Below, piece after piece: positions 39,511-47,644 of a stretch of 53,920 bases of DNA. The notes under the pieces are model-generated. The model saw only the letters and a program-made list of their open reading frames with translations. It did no database searches and was not told the origin of the DNA. Every line of letters begins with the position of its first letter. The stretch's first letter is position 1. The position numbers and the translations under genes are program-made. Source of the DNA: Erysipelotrichaceae bacterium (GTDB lineage Bacteria > Bacillota_I > Bacilli_A > Erysipelotrichales > Erysipelotrichaceae); NCBI GenBank assembly GCA_017432895.1, contig JAFRIG010000012.1:1-53920 (forward strand), read 5' to 3'.

Positions 39511-40581
39511 ATGGAAATGACGATGCGCTGGTACGGATCCAATCATGATACCGTAACCCTGAAACAGTTAAAACAGATCAGATATGTCACCGGAGTCATC
39601 ACGACTCTTTACGACAAGAAACCGGGTGAAGTATGGAACAGGGATGAGATCCATGCCTTGAAAAAAGAAGTTGAAGAAGCAGGTCTTCATCTGGCGGGTA
39701 TTGAATCCGTCAATATCCATGACGACATCAAGACCGGCAAGGGTAATCGAGACGAGTATATCGCAAACTACATCGAGACCTTAAAAAATCTTGGTGAAGA
39801 GGATATCCATCTGGTCTGCTACAATTTCATGCCCGTCTTTGACTGGACCAGGACGGAACTGGCCAGGGTCAGGGAAGATGGTTCGACAGTGCTTGCCTAT
39901 ACGCAGAAGGCCGTAGATGAACTGATCCCGGAGAAGATGTTTGAGTCCATCTCTTCCGATATGAACGGAACCGTCATGCCCGGCTGGGAGCCGGAAAGGA
40001 TGGCACATGTCAAGGAACTGTTTGATATGTACAAGGACATCGATGACGAGAAGCTGTTTGAAAATCTCAAGTACTTCCTTGAGAAGATCATGCCTGTCTG
40101 TAACGAATACGACATCAAGATGGCCATTCACCCCGATGATCCGGCCTGGAGTGTCTTTGGTTTACCGCGTATCATCATAAACAAGGAAAATATCTTAAGG
40201 ATGATGAAGATGGTCGACGATCCGCATAACGGTGTCACCTTCTGTGCCGGTTCCTATGGTACCAATCTGAATAACGATCTGCCCGATATGATCAGATCCT
40301 TGAAGGGTCGTATCCATTTCGCCCATGTCAGAAACCTGAAGTTCCATTCTCCCGATAACTTCGAAGAAGCCGCTCATCTTTCCGAAGACGGCAACTTCGA
40401 TATGTATGAGATCGTCAAGGCCTTATATGACATCGGTTTTGAAGGACCGATCAGACCTGATCACGGAAGGATGATCTGGGATGAAGTGGCGATGCCGGGT
40501 TATGGTCTTTACGACAGAGCTTTAGGTGCCGCTTATATCTGCGGACTCTGGGAAGCGATAGAAAAGAGCGACAAGAGATGA
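39511..40581 (+). CDS. uxuA: mannonate dehydratase
   Basis: The 356-residue TIM-barrel enzyme dehydrates D-mannonate to KDG in glucuronate catabolism. The N-terminus MRWYGSNHDTVTLKQLKQIR, VCYNFMPVFDWTRTEL, MAIHPDDPAWSVFGLPRI with metal His, and GPIRPDHGRMIWDE near the end are all typical. Length is normal for the Firmicute form. The stop overlaps uxuB (ATGA). Confidence 0.95.
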   Translation: MEMTMRWYGSNHDTVTLKQLKQIRYVTGVITTLYDKKPGEVWNRDEIHALKKEVEEAGLHLAGIESVNIHDDIKTGKGNRDEYIANYIETLKNLGEEDIHLVCYNFMPVFDWTRTELARVREDGSTVLAYTQKAVDELIPEKMFESISSDMNGTVMPGWEPERMAHVKELFDMYKDIDDEKLFENLKYFLEKIMPVCNEYDIKMAIHPDDPAWSVFGLPRIIINKENILRMMKMVDDPHNGVTFCAGSYGTNLNNDLPDMIRSLKGRIHFAHVRNLKFHSPDNFEEAAHLSEDGNFDMYEIVKALYDIGFEGPIRPDHGRMIWDEVAMPGYGLYDRALGAAYICGLWEAIEKSDKR

Positions 40582-42107
40582 AGCTTGTTAATGTTGAAAA
40601 AGAAAAAGAGCTTTGGCTTGAAAAGGGCTACGAGGTCTATTCCTACGATCGGGAAAAGATGATCAAAAATACCCGAAAACATCCCGAGTGGGTCCATTTC
40701 GGTTCAGGTAACCTTTTCAGAGCCTATCAGGCGGCATTTTGCGACAAGCTTTTGGAAGAAGGGATCAACGATAAGGGTGTCATCGTGGTTTCCGGACGTT
40801 CTTCCGGAAGTATCGATACCTACTATCGGGATTTCAACGATCTGTATATCTCCATCGTTTTAAAGGCCGACGGTCAGGTGGAAAAGAAGGTCGTCGGTTC
40901 GATCGGTGAATCGGTCAAGATCGAAGAGATGGACAGGTTAAAAGAGATCTTTTTGGAGCCGTCTCTCAAGGTCGCTTCCTTTACGATCACCGAGAAGGGC
41001 TATAAGGTTTCAGCCAAAGAAGTCGAAGACTATCCGGATACGGATGCTTCCTATTTCGGCAAGATCACGAAGCTTCTGTATGAAAGATACAAGGCCGGTG
41101 CCTATCCTTTGACGATGTCTTCCCATGACAACTGTTCCCACAACGGCGATGTTTTAAAGACGACGATCAAAGCCTTTGCGGACAAGATAGGCGATGAAGG
41201 TTTTGACAATTATCTGGAAGAGAAAGTCTCTTTCCCGATCGCAATGATCGATAAGATCACGCCTCGTCCCGATGCCAGGATCGCGAAGATGTTAAAGGAA
41301 GATGGCGTCGAAGATGTCGATGAACTTGATCCCAATTACTACATGAACTGCTTCGTCAATTCCGAAGAGAGTGAATATCTGGTCATCGAAGATGATTTCG
41401 CCAATGGCAGGCCTTCATGGGATAAGGCCGGTATCATCTTCACCGACAGGGAAACGGTCGACAAAGTCGAAAAGATGAAAGTCGGTACCTGTTTGAATCC
41501 GGTCCATACGGCTTTGGCTATCTATGGCTGTCTGCTGGATCATCATTTGATCTGCGAAGAGATGAAGGATGAGGATTTAAGTGTTTTGGCCAGACGTATC
41601 GGTTATGAAGAAGGCTTGCCGGTGGTCATCGATCCCAAGATCATCGACCCCAAAGACTTCCTGGATACGGTCATTGAAGTAAGGCTTCCCAACCCCTACA
41701 TGCCCGATGCGCCACAGCGTATCGCCATGGATACTTCCCAGAAGCTGCCGGTCAGATTCGGTGAGACTTTAAAGGCTTATCTCAAGAAACTCAAGGATCT
41801 TAAGCAATTGGTCTATATTCCGTTAGTCTATGCCGGGTGGCTGCGTTATCTGACAGGTATCAACGACAAGGGTGAAAGATTCGAACTGCCATCAGATCCG
41901 CTGCTTGAAGAACTGGCACCCTATATGAACAAATATTCCTTAGGCGATAAAGTCGATAAGAAAGATATCCTAGATATCTTAAGAAACGATAAGATCTTCG
42001 GCGTGGACCTTGAGGAACATGGTCTTGCCGACAAGGTCGTGGCTTATCTCAACGAGGAACTCGAAGGGATCGGAGCTGTACGTAGGACTTTGCGCAAGTA
42101 TCTTTAA
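40578..42107 (+). CDS. uxuB: fructuronate reductase / mannitol dehydrogenase family
   Basis: The 509-residue NAD-dependent enzyme interconverts D-fructuronate and D-mannonate. The cofactor motif is FGSGNLFRAYQAAFCDKLLE, with VVSGRSSGS after it. MSSHDNCSHNGDVLKTTIKA, ITPRPDARIAKML and GTCLNPVHTALAIYGCLLDH carry the catalytic Lys/Asn/His region of long-chain mannitol dehydrogenases. Pairing with uxuA fixes the assignment. Confidence 0.9.
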   Translation: MKLVNVEKEKELWLEKGYEVYSYDREKMIKNTRKHPEWVHFGSGNLFRAYQAAFCDKLLEEGINDKGVIVVSGRSSGSIDTYYRDFNDLYISIVLKADGQVEKKVVGSIGESVKIEEMDRLKEIFLEPSLKVASFTITEKGYKVSAKEVEDYPDTDASYFGKITKLLYERYKAGAYPLTMSSHDNCSHNGDVLKTTIKAFADKIGDEGFDNYLEEKVSFPIAMIDKITPRPDARIAKMLKEDGVEDVDELDPNYYMNCFVNSEESEYLVIEDDFANGRPSWDKAGIIFTDRETVDKVEKMKVGTCLNPVHTALAIYGCLLDHHLICEEMKDEDLSVLARRIGYEEGLPVVIDPKIIDPKDFLDTVIEVRLPNPYMPDAPQRIAMDTSQKLPVRFGETLKAYLKKLKDLKQLVYIPLVYAGWLRYLTGINDKGERFELPSDPLLEELAPYMNKYSLGDKVDKKDILDILRNDKIFGVDLEEHGLADKVVAYLNEELEGIGAVRRTLRKYL

Positions 42108-42145
42108 AACAAATAAACGATCGATCAATGCGGTATTTCAAAGAT

Positions 42146-42167
42146 ATCGTCTGAGACGATCGTTTTT
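42146..42167 (+). terminator. terminator after uxuB
   Basis: ATCGTC-TGA-GACGAT is a perfect 6-base stem followed by CG and five T. Confidence 0.75.
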
Positions 42168-42185
42168 GTATAGTATTATTTAGAT

Positions 42186-42953
42186 ATGAAATACTTCTTC
42201 TTCGATATCGACGGAACTTTGACCAATATCCATACCGGTCAGCTGGTAGAAAGCGGAGTAGAGACTTTGCGGAAGCTGGAAGCCAATGGTCATTTCGTGG
42301 CGATCGCTACGGGACGGGCTTACTACAAAAGCGTCAAAATTGCTTCGCAAGCCGGTATCCACAACCTCGTGGCCAACGGCGGAGCAGCTTTGGTGATCAA
42401 CGATGAGCTCGTCAAGAATGCGCCATTAGACAGAGAAAAGGCTTTGACGATCATCCATGAAGCCGATGAACTGGGCTATGGCATCCTGGTGGCGACGGAA
42501 GACAGCACCAAGGTCGTGATGAGAGATCATCGTTTTCTGGAACAGTTCGGCAGAAGGAAGGAAGATACCGAATACGTTTATGACCCTTTGATGAATTACG
42601 ATGAACTGGAAAACATCTACAAGTTCTATATCTCGATGAAGGAAGAAGACGAATACAAGCTCAAAAACAGAGATCTGCTTGGCCACATCAGAATGGGTGA
42701 CGACTACTTCTGGTACCAGCATGACAAGAAGGATAAAGGTATCGAAGATATGGTCGCCTATCTGGGTGGTGAGCTCAAGGATGTCGTGGTATTCGGGGAT
42801 GGTGAAAACGACATGGTCATGTTCAGAAAGGAATGGACTTCCATCGCCATGGGCAATGGTTATCCTGGTTTACTTCAAAAGGCGGACTATGTGACGGATG
42901 CTTCGGAAGATGACGGGATCAAAAAGGCCTGTGAACATTTCGGATGGATCTGA
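42186..42953 (+). CDS. HAD-superfamily hydrolase, Cof type
   Basis: The 255-residue phosphatase has FFFDIDGTLT with nucleophile Asp7 and general acid Asp9, IATGRAYY, the NGGAALV cap entry, and VVFGDGENDMVMF with metal-binding Asp residues. Such enzymes remove phosphate from sugar phosphates or flavin precursors. It starts only 18 bases after the T-run of the uxuB terminator and has no clear ribosome site. TATTAT at 42174-42179 could be a -10 for a leaderless message. Confidence 0.85.
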   Translation: MKYFFFDIDGTLTNIHTGQLVESGVETLRKLEANGHFVAIATGRAYYKSVKIASQAGIHNLVANGGAALVINDELVKNAPLDREKALTIIHEADELGYGILVATEDSTKVVMRDHRFLEQFGRRKEDTEYVYDPLMNYDELENIYKFYISMKEEDEYKLKNRDLLGHIRMGDDYFWYQHDKKDKGIEDMVAYLGGELKDVVVFGDGENDMVMFRKEWTSIAMGNGYPGLLQKADYVTDASEDDGIKKACEHFGWI

Positions 42954-42992
42954 GCACTACAAAAAGACACTTTTACCTAAGATAGTTTGGAG

Positions 42993-42998
42993 TATAAT
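42993..42998 (+). promoter_or_regulatory. -10 element of the tRNA-Gly gene
   Basis: A consensus TATAAT ends 8 bases before the tRNA gene. No convincing -35 is seen at the proper distance. Confidence 0.5.
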
Positions 42999-43006
42999 TA
43001 AGGTAT

Positions 43007-43080
43007 GCGGGCGTGGTTCAATGGTAGAACCCGACCTTCCCAAGGTTGTGACGCGGGTTCGATTCCCGTCGCCCGCTCCA
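43007..43080 (+). tRNA. tRNA-Gly (anticodon CCC)
   Basis: A complete cloverleaf folds. The acceptor stem GCGGGCG pairs with CGCCCGC, D arm GTTC-AATGGTA-GAAC, anticodon stem CGACC/GGTTG with loop TTCCCAA (anticodon CCC, reading GGG), a four-base variable loop, T arm GCGGG-TTCGATT-CCCGT, discriminator T and encoded CCA. Its 3' end marks the border between the chromosomal-type region and the plasmid-like genes downstream. Confidence 0.96.
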
Positions 43081-43166
43081 GTTAGAAAAAAGTGCAAACG
43101 AATTGCATTTTAAAGGATTTTTTAAGGTTTTAGCCTTAAAGGTTCGATAAATAGGGAGTATAGGTA

Positions 43167-43222
43167 AAAAAGCCAGGAATTGCTTAAGTTCTTTGAAAAA
43201 CAAAGGCAATTCCTGGCTTTTT
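43167..43222. terminator. bidirectional terminator after tRNA-Gly
   Basis: AAAAAGCCAGGAATTGC and GCAATTCCTGGCTTTTT form a perfect 17-base stem around a 22-base loop. A-rich and T-rich ends make it work on both strands. Confidence 0.85.
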
Positions 43223-43455
43223 ATAACACATGATTAACTAAACTTAATCAACAGTAAGTCTGCAGACAAGAGCGGTTGCGTGCGCGAAAAAAACAGCGAT
43301 ATACACAAAATTTCTGCGATGACTGTTTGCAGATACTGCTGCTGTGATAATGATACTTGCATGGGATCGCGTACAGCCAAAAGTGTACCGGTGAGACTCC
43401 GATGAGTGTAATTGAAACTTACACAGTGGTCATGTCAGAAGAATGTTTTTATACC

Positions 43456-43504
43456 GTAGTAGGTTGCTACAAGTTGCAAAAATGTATTTGTAGCAACCTA
43501 CTAC
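43456..43504. repeat. 17-base inverted repeat, related to a site at 53098
   Basis: GTAGTAGGTTGCTACAA (43456-43472) and TTGTAGCAACCTACTAC (43488-43504) are perfect inverted copies 15 bases apart. The right arm plus six bases (43488-43510) matches 53098-53120 at 20 of 23 positions. It could be a ParB or regulator binding site or a terminator-like stem; it has no T-run. Confidence 0.6.
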
Positions 43505-43592
43505 AGGTTCTTACGAATAGCAAAAATTAAGATTTATTAATAAGACACAAAAATGGAGATGTTGTTTTATTAATGGAAAGGAATTTTTCATA

Positions 43593-44390
43593 ATGAGCAT
43601 AATTATAAGCTGTAATAATCAAAAAGGTGGCAGTGGGAAAACTGCCACTTCAATAAATATTGCAAAAGGTCTGGCGGATGATGGACTTATGGTTCTGCTG
43701 GTAGATCTGGATCTTCAAGGCAACGCAAGTTCCAAATTCTGTGAAGATTATGAAGAGATCAACGGCATCGTGGAAGCGATCAACAATGAAGTTCGAATAG
43801 AAGATGTAGTCTACCCTACAGATATTCAAAATCTGTATGTCATACCTTCCAAACTGGAATGGCTCGATTGTCTCGAAGATATGGCAAGAGAATACTATAC
43901 CCTCGAATCAGAAGGCAAAGAAAACACAAGCGTCATGAAGATCAAAAGACTGCTGGAACCAATACGCGAACATTTTGATGTGATCATTCTGGATAACAAC
44001 CCGAGCTATAAGACGATTTTAATGAATTGCATATATGCGGCTGATCTGATCATTGTTCCAGTGAACATAGATCGTAATGCAATTAAAGGTGTGGATTATA
44101 CGATCCGAAATATTGTAGAAGTTATCAATAATGCAGACGAAAATGTAGATCCGAAATTCAGAATTCTGATCAATAAAACGAGCCGGACAAAAGTATCAAG
44201 AGAATGTATTGAACTGATAAGACAAAAGTTTTCAGGAATTGTTTTGGATACAACGATTGCTAATCAGATATCCCCGGCAGAAAAGCAAACGTTCTTCGAT
44301 GACTATTTTATGATCGATGATCAGACGACGAAAGTCGGAAGAGATTTCAAATGCCTGGTTGAAGAGATTCGGAAGGAGATGAATATATGA
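43593..44390 (+). CDS. parA: ParA-family partition ATPase
   Basis: The 265-residue ATPase has the deviant Walker A box NQKGGSGKTATS (Lys11 and Lys16), a Walker A-prime LLVDLDLQGNASS where the usual DPQGN Pro is Leu, and Walker B FDVIILDNNPS. It segregates plasmid-like DNA together with ParB (next gene, ATGA overlap). The ribosome site GGAAAGGA lies 9 bases before the start. Confidence 0.93.
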   Translation: MSIIISCNNQKGGSGKTATSINIAKGLADDGLMVLLVDLDLQGNASSKFCEDYEEINGIVEAINNEVRIEDVVYPTDIQNLYVIPSKLEWLDCLEDMAREYYTLESEGKENTSVMKIKRLLEPIREHFDVIILDNNPSYKTILMNCIYAADLIIVPVNIDRNAIKGVDYTIRNIVEVINNADENVDPKFRILINKTSRTKVSRECIELIRQKFSGIVLDTTIANQISPAEKQTFFDDYFMIDDQTTKVGRDFKCLVEEIRKEMNI

Positions 44391-45274
44391 TGCTGGACTT
44401 AAAGCTGAACAACATAAATGATATCAGTGAAGTCAATGATGCAAAATCAAATAAACTGGTATTTATACCGATCGATCAGCTGGTTTCAAATCCACAGAAT
44501 TCAAAGGAGTTGTTTATTGATGATTCCTTAAAAGAATCGATCAGAGAGATAGGATTAAATGTTCCGTTAGATGTCATGGAGAGATCTGATGGTAAATATG
44601 AGATAAGCAGCGGAGAAAGAAGATTCGCTGCTTTTCTTTCGCTTGTTAAAGATGATCCGGAATTTAAATATTTGTGGAAAGGAAATACTCCAATATCGCC
44701 TGTAAGTAAAGGAATACCATGTACGGTAAACCGAAGAACTCTTTCAGATGAAGAGAAAAACCTGATTCGTCTGACAGGAAATAAATCAAGAGATTATGAT
44801 CCTCTAGAGATATATAACCTGTTTCTGACAGCTCATAGCGTTTATATGACGAAAAAAGCAAAGGGAGAAATCGTGTTCGGTGATGGCCGCAAAGTGGAAT
44901 GGCTTGCGAACTATCTTTCGGTTTCGCCGAGGACAATCCAAAAAATGGTGGAAGACAAGTGGATCATCAATACCACAAATTATGAAGATGTAAAAAAGGC
45001 GGGAAGCTATTCCGAGTATAAGGAAAACGTAGACAAGACAATGGAACTTGTTCGCAGAATGAAGTCCAAAGACAAATACAACAAAGAATACGGCATACTG
45101 AAAAGGATTTATAAACATCATCAGAAAATTGATTTTGAAAAGCTTGGACTTGAGGAATGGCAAATCAGTGATCTCAGAAAAAGCGCAATATCAACGATCC
45201 TTTCGATAATGGAAAGCTATGGGATCGAAAAAAGAGAATTGAGCAAAAGAGGTAATAGCAATGGCGATAATTAA
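44387..45274 (+). CDS. parB: ParB-family DNA-binding partition protein
   Basis: The 295-residue protein has an N-terminal ParB/Srx domain (FIPIDQLVSNPQNSKELFID, then EISSGERRFAAF with the CTP-binding-type GERR motif). A helix-turn-helix near residues 175-195 follows (VEWLANYLSVSPRTIQKMV). The C-terminal part is helical. It is coupled to parA and overlaps the next gene by 14 bases. Confidence 0.88.
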   Translation: MMLDLKLNNINDISEVNDAKSNKLVFIPIDQLVSNPQNSKELFIDDSLKESIREIGLNVPLDVMERSDGKYEISSGERRFAAFLSLVKDDPEFKYLWKGNTPISPVSKGIPCTVNRRTLSDEEKNLIRLTGNKSRDYDPLEIYNLFLTAHSVYMTKKAKGEIVFGDGRKVEWLANYLSVSPRTIQKMVEDKWIINTTNYEDVKKAGSYSEYKENVDKTMELVRRMKSKDKYNKEYGILKRIYKHHQKIDFEKLGLEEWQISDLRKSAISTILSIMESYGIEKRELSKRGNSNGDN

Positions 45275-45569
45275 GAACTCTGAAAACCAAATACATATAT
45301 TTGTGGACAAAGACCTTTCGTATAAGGAGATCGGATTATTGATTACGCTTTTCAATGTGCCGGATGATTGCAATGTTTCAATCGAACTTCTTGCAAGTTT
45401 GCACCAGGATGGCAGAGACTCGATTGCAAGATCCATGAATTCTCTGATTGAAAAAGGATATATCTTCAGAAAAAGGATGTATCAGGATAATGCTGAATCT
45501 AAAAGAATGGAAATGGTATACGAGATCTACTCTGATCCGATAAACAATCCTCATCTTATAGAAACGTAA
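45261..45569 (+). CDS. small winged-helix protein of the partition/replication operon
   Basis: The 102-residue protein resembles a winged helix: LSYKEIGLLITLFNVPDDCN, VSIELLASLHQDGRDSIARS as candidate recognition helix and LIEKGYIFRKRMYQ as wing. It starts inside the end of parB and is followed by repA after 29 bases. It may control rep or par expression. No specific family could be named. Confidence 0.65.
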   Translation: MAIIKNSENQIHIFVDKDLSYKEIGLLITLFNVPDDCNVSIELLASLHQDGRDSIARSMNSLIEKGYIFRKRMYQDNAESKRMEMVYEIYSDPINNPHLIET

Positions 45570-45598
45570 CGCGATCGATCACAAAGGAGGTGAATCAG

Positions 45599-46429
45599 AT
45601 GAGCGAAAAAAACCAAAATAATAATCTGATCTATTATTCTCCGGAAATGATCATGCAGCTGGAGTTTTATCAGTTTCCAAAATGGCTATTAACACTAGAC
45701 CTGAACAGCGACAGCAAATTGCTTTATATGATTCTTCTGGATCGTTATAAGCTATCGTTGAAAAATGGATGGATTGATGATGATAACAGAGTCTATATGA
45801 TTTATACAAGATCTGAAGCGATGGAGATGCTGCGAATCGGAAACAAGAAATGTGTAAAACTATTTGACGAACTGAAAGAATATGGGCTGGTCGAAGAACG
45901 TAGGCTTGGTTTTACAAAGCCAAACATTCTTTATCTTAAAGGGACAAATTATATCAAGCCCACAGTAAAGTCGGAAAACCTTTATGAGGAAAATCTGATG
46001 TGTCAAAATGACACTTCAGGAAACCTGATGTGTCAAAACGACACTTCTAGAAGTGTCAAAATGACACATCATGAAGTGTCAAAACGACACCTTAATAATA
46101 ACTATATTAGTAATAATGATATGAATAATGAAACTGATTCAAAAGAAGACCAGTTCTTTTCACCGGAAGAGATCGAAGAATGGGATGTTGATGAATTCTA
46201 TTCACACTTAAGCGATCAGCAGTATCAATCTTTTGAACGACTTCTCAAGCTCAGTAACAAAGGTGATCTTCATTCTTCAAAAGAGAGTTTGATTGATTAT
46301 TTCAAGAAGCTGATTCTGAATCAGTGGAAAGATTCAAGTGGCCAGCCAATAAGAAATATAGAAGGCTATGTGATAATGAATTTTTCGTTTTATCAATCTC
46401 AACAGAAAAGAAAACAGGAGGAGACATGA
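45599..46429 (+). CDS. repA: replication initiator, RepA_N family
   Basis: The 276-residue protein carries the RepA_N domain at residues about 8-120: LEFYQFPKWLLTLDLNSDSK, then LLYMILLDRYKLSLKNGWID, VYMIYTRSEAMEMLRIGNKK and LVEERRLGFTKPNILYLKG. RepA_N initiators drive theta replication of many low-GC Gram-positive plasmids, and their origin lies inside the rep gene. Four iterons are embedded here at 46000-46090, encoding the repetitive CQNDTS peptide. AAAGGAGGTG lies 7 bases before ATG 45599; a GTG at 45590 falls inside that site and is rejected. Confidence 0.9.
   Translation: MSEKNQNNNLIYYSPEMIMQLEFYQFPKWLLTLDLNSDSKLLYMILLDRYKLSLKNGWIDDDNRVYMIYTRSEAMEMLRIGNKKCVKLFDELKEYGLVEERRLGFTKPNILYLKGTNYIKPTVKSENLYEENLMCQNDTSGNLMCQNDTSRSVKMTHHEVSKRHLNNNYISNNDMNNETDSKEDQFFSPEEIEEWDVDEFYSHLSDQQYQSFERLLKLSNKGDLHSSKESLIDYFKKLILNQWKDSSGQPIRNIEGYVIMNFSFYQSQQKRKQEET
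46000..46090. repeat. iteron cluster inside repA, predicted replication origin
   Basis: Four copies of the palindromic 15-mer GTGTCAAAAYGACAC lie at 46000-46014, 46030-46044, 46053-46067 and 46076-46090. Y alternates T, C, T, C. Start-to-start distances are 30, 23 and 23 bases. An AT-rich run follows at 46091-46130. For RepA_N plasmids the initiator binds repeats within its own coding sequence, so this is the likely oriV. Confidence 0.8.
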
Positions 46430-46617
46430 TCAGATACAATACATCAAGCGACAGACTCTGCAAAATTATCAGAAACTGGTGCAGAGAAAACAATTACTAT
46501 TTCTCCCTGGAACCCTCAGACGGAGAAAAAGACACTGATGTCTATCCGTTCAGAATCCTTGCACCATCTTATATGGAGGATGATCTATTAAGAGAGATCA
46601 GACTGAGAACACAGTAA
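46426..46617 (+). CDS. small hypothetical protein
   Basis: The 63-residue protein starts at ATG 46426, overlapping the repA stop (ATGA) and preceded by AGGAGGAG. It is rich in charged residues (SSDRLCKIIRNWCRENNYYF at the start) with no membrane segment or motif that I recognise. Tight coupling to repA suggests a real gene. Confidence 0.6.
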   Translation: MIRYNTSSDRLCKIIRNWCRENNYYFSLEPSDGEKDTDVYPFRILAPSYMEDDLLREIRLRTQ

Positions 46618-46629
46618 CGGAGGAGATCA

Positions 46630-47337
46630 ATGAAGAAGGATTCAGGAAAGAGAAACTTAATATGCATAATTACAGCAATTGCTGTGATGGCTTTGATAAT
46701 TTCGGGAGTACTGTATTTCAGAAGCATCTCTTTGACTGCGGATGAGCAGATGCAGAAAACTGCAGATTCAGAAACTGTAAAGAATGAAGACAGCAAAACA
46801 GAATCTTTGGTTTCTGCTAAAGAGGAAACTGTTGCCGATAGTTCTGCTGAAGCAGAACCTGTAGATGATGGAACTGTAGATGAAGATAACCCATCATCAG
46901 CCGATAACAGTTCGCCTGTTTCTGCATCCGAAAGAAAAGGTCACTACGAAACAATCCAGATCCTTGTTTCCGAAGCCTGGGATGAGAAAGTTCTGGCAAA
47001 GAAAGGAGCCTGTGAAGATATTCTTGTCTCTGAAGCATGGGACGAGGAAGTTGGATCCTGCTACGCCTTTGGAAGAGATTACGAGATGGGATATGAATGC
47101 GGAATCTGCGGCTTTCAGACAACAGGAGATATAGCTTCTCATATCAAGTCGGAACATGACGGCGCAGGAAATTGGTATAACGTCAAGATCTATACCAGCG
47201 ACGAAAAATGCCTTGACTACCGCATAGAGGCCATTCATCATAACGCGGTCTACAAAACGGTCTGTGAGGAAGACGAATACACAATAGTACATCACGATGC
47301 GGTGTACAGAAGTGAAAGGGTATGGGTTGATGACTGA
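46630..47337 (+). CDS. membrane-anchored extracytoplasmic protein with C2H2-like motif
   Basis: The 235-residue protein has a membrane anchor at residues 10-31 and an acidic Ser/Glu/Asp-rich linker to about residue 103. In the outer domain ILVSEAWDE occurs twice (111-119 and 131-139), as does a HHNAVYKTV / HHDAVYRSE pair. Between them lies C157-x2-C160-x10-H171-x4-H176, a zinc-finger-like arrangement in an exported domain. Similar AWDE and HHxAVY repeats occur, as I recall, in surface proteins of gut Actinobacteria. Function unknown. It precedes the adhesin and sortase genes. Confidence 0.65.
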   Translation: MKKDSGKRNLICIITAIAVMALIISGVLYFRSISLTADEQMQKTADSETVKNEDSKTESLVSAKEETVADSSAEAEPVDDGTVDEDNPSSADNSSPVSASERKGHYETIQILVSEAWDEKVLAKKGACEDILVSEAWDEEVGSCYAFGRDYEMGYECGICGFQTTGDIASHIKSEHDGAGNWYNVKIYTSDEKCLDYRIEAIHHNAVYKTVCEEDEYTIVHHDAVYRSERVWVDD

Positions 47338-47476
47338 TGGAGTATACTATTTACATGGTTGGACGGATAGTATCGACATCCGGAAAATGTCCGGAAGCAA
47401 CAGATGGATCCAGATGAGGATTGATTCATACAGAGTCATCTATTCGATCATCAATAACAGGCTCATCATTATTTAA
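47330..47476 (+). pseudogene. RelE/ParE-like toxin fragment
   Basis: A 48-codon frame starts at ATG 47330, overlapping the end of the preceding gene. Its second half, DIRKMSGSNRWIQMRIDSYR followed by VIYSIINNRLIII, matches the core of RelE/ParE toxins (K-L-x-G-x-x-x-W-R-x-R-x-x-x-Y-R-V-I-Y). The usual first 45 or so residues and the C-terminal GHR-type end are missing, and no antitoxin is adjacent. Confidence 0.55.
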
Positions 47477-47644
47477 GTAATGCTCGCAGAAAACAGAGGC
47501 GAGATACAGAGACAATACAATAAACGATAGAACAAGTCGTCTGATAGGACGGCTTTATTATGCCGACGCACGCCCCTTAAAGAGGCGTTTTTTAATATAT
47601 AAATCTTATTTGAAAGAAAGGACAAGAAGAAAAGAGAGGATTGA
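47477..47644 (+). other. non-coding spacer before the adhesin with two hairpins
   Basis: AGTCGTC-TGATAG-GACGGCT (47535-47554, one G-U pair) is followed by TTATTA. A CGCC/GGCG stem (47571-47587) is followed by TTTTTT. The second looks like a real terminator. No promoter with both boxes was found before the adhesin. Confidence 0.5.
47571..47593 (+). terminator. terminator upstream of the adhesin
   Basis: CGCCCCTT and AAGAGGCG pair with one mismatch and end in six T. Confidence 0.65.

Larger units (their letters stand above)
43081..43592. other. non-coding stretch between tRNA-Gly and parA
   Basis: This 512-base gap holds a strong bidirectional hairpin (43167-43222), a 17-base inverted repeat (43456-43504) and repeated TTTATTAAT words shortly before parA. 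The part from 43223 to 43450 shows no gene, known RNA or clear promoter that I can recognise. It is where a centromere-like site for the ParAB system would be expected. Confidence 0.5.

Noticed and set aside
42898..43113. An open frame reading through the tRNA-Gly gene
   Set aside because: The tRNA cloverleaf is complete and the translation resembles no protein; it overlaps the HAD gene and the tRNA.
43402..43530. A 42-codon frame (MSVIETYTVVMSEEC...) upstream of parA
   Set aside because: It has no ribosome site and runs straight through the 17-base inverted repeat, so the frame is probably a by-product of that repeat.
46000..46090. CRISPR-like short regularly spaced repeats
   Set aside because: The 15-base units are palindromic, the gaps are only 8-15 bases and similar to each other, and they lie inside repA; iterons explain them better.
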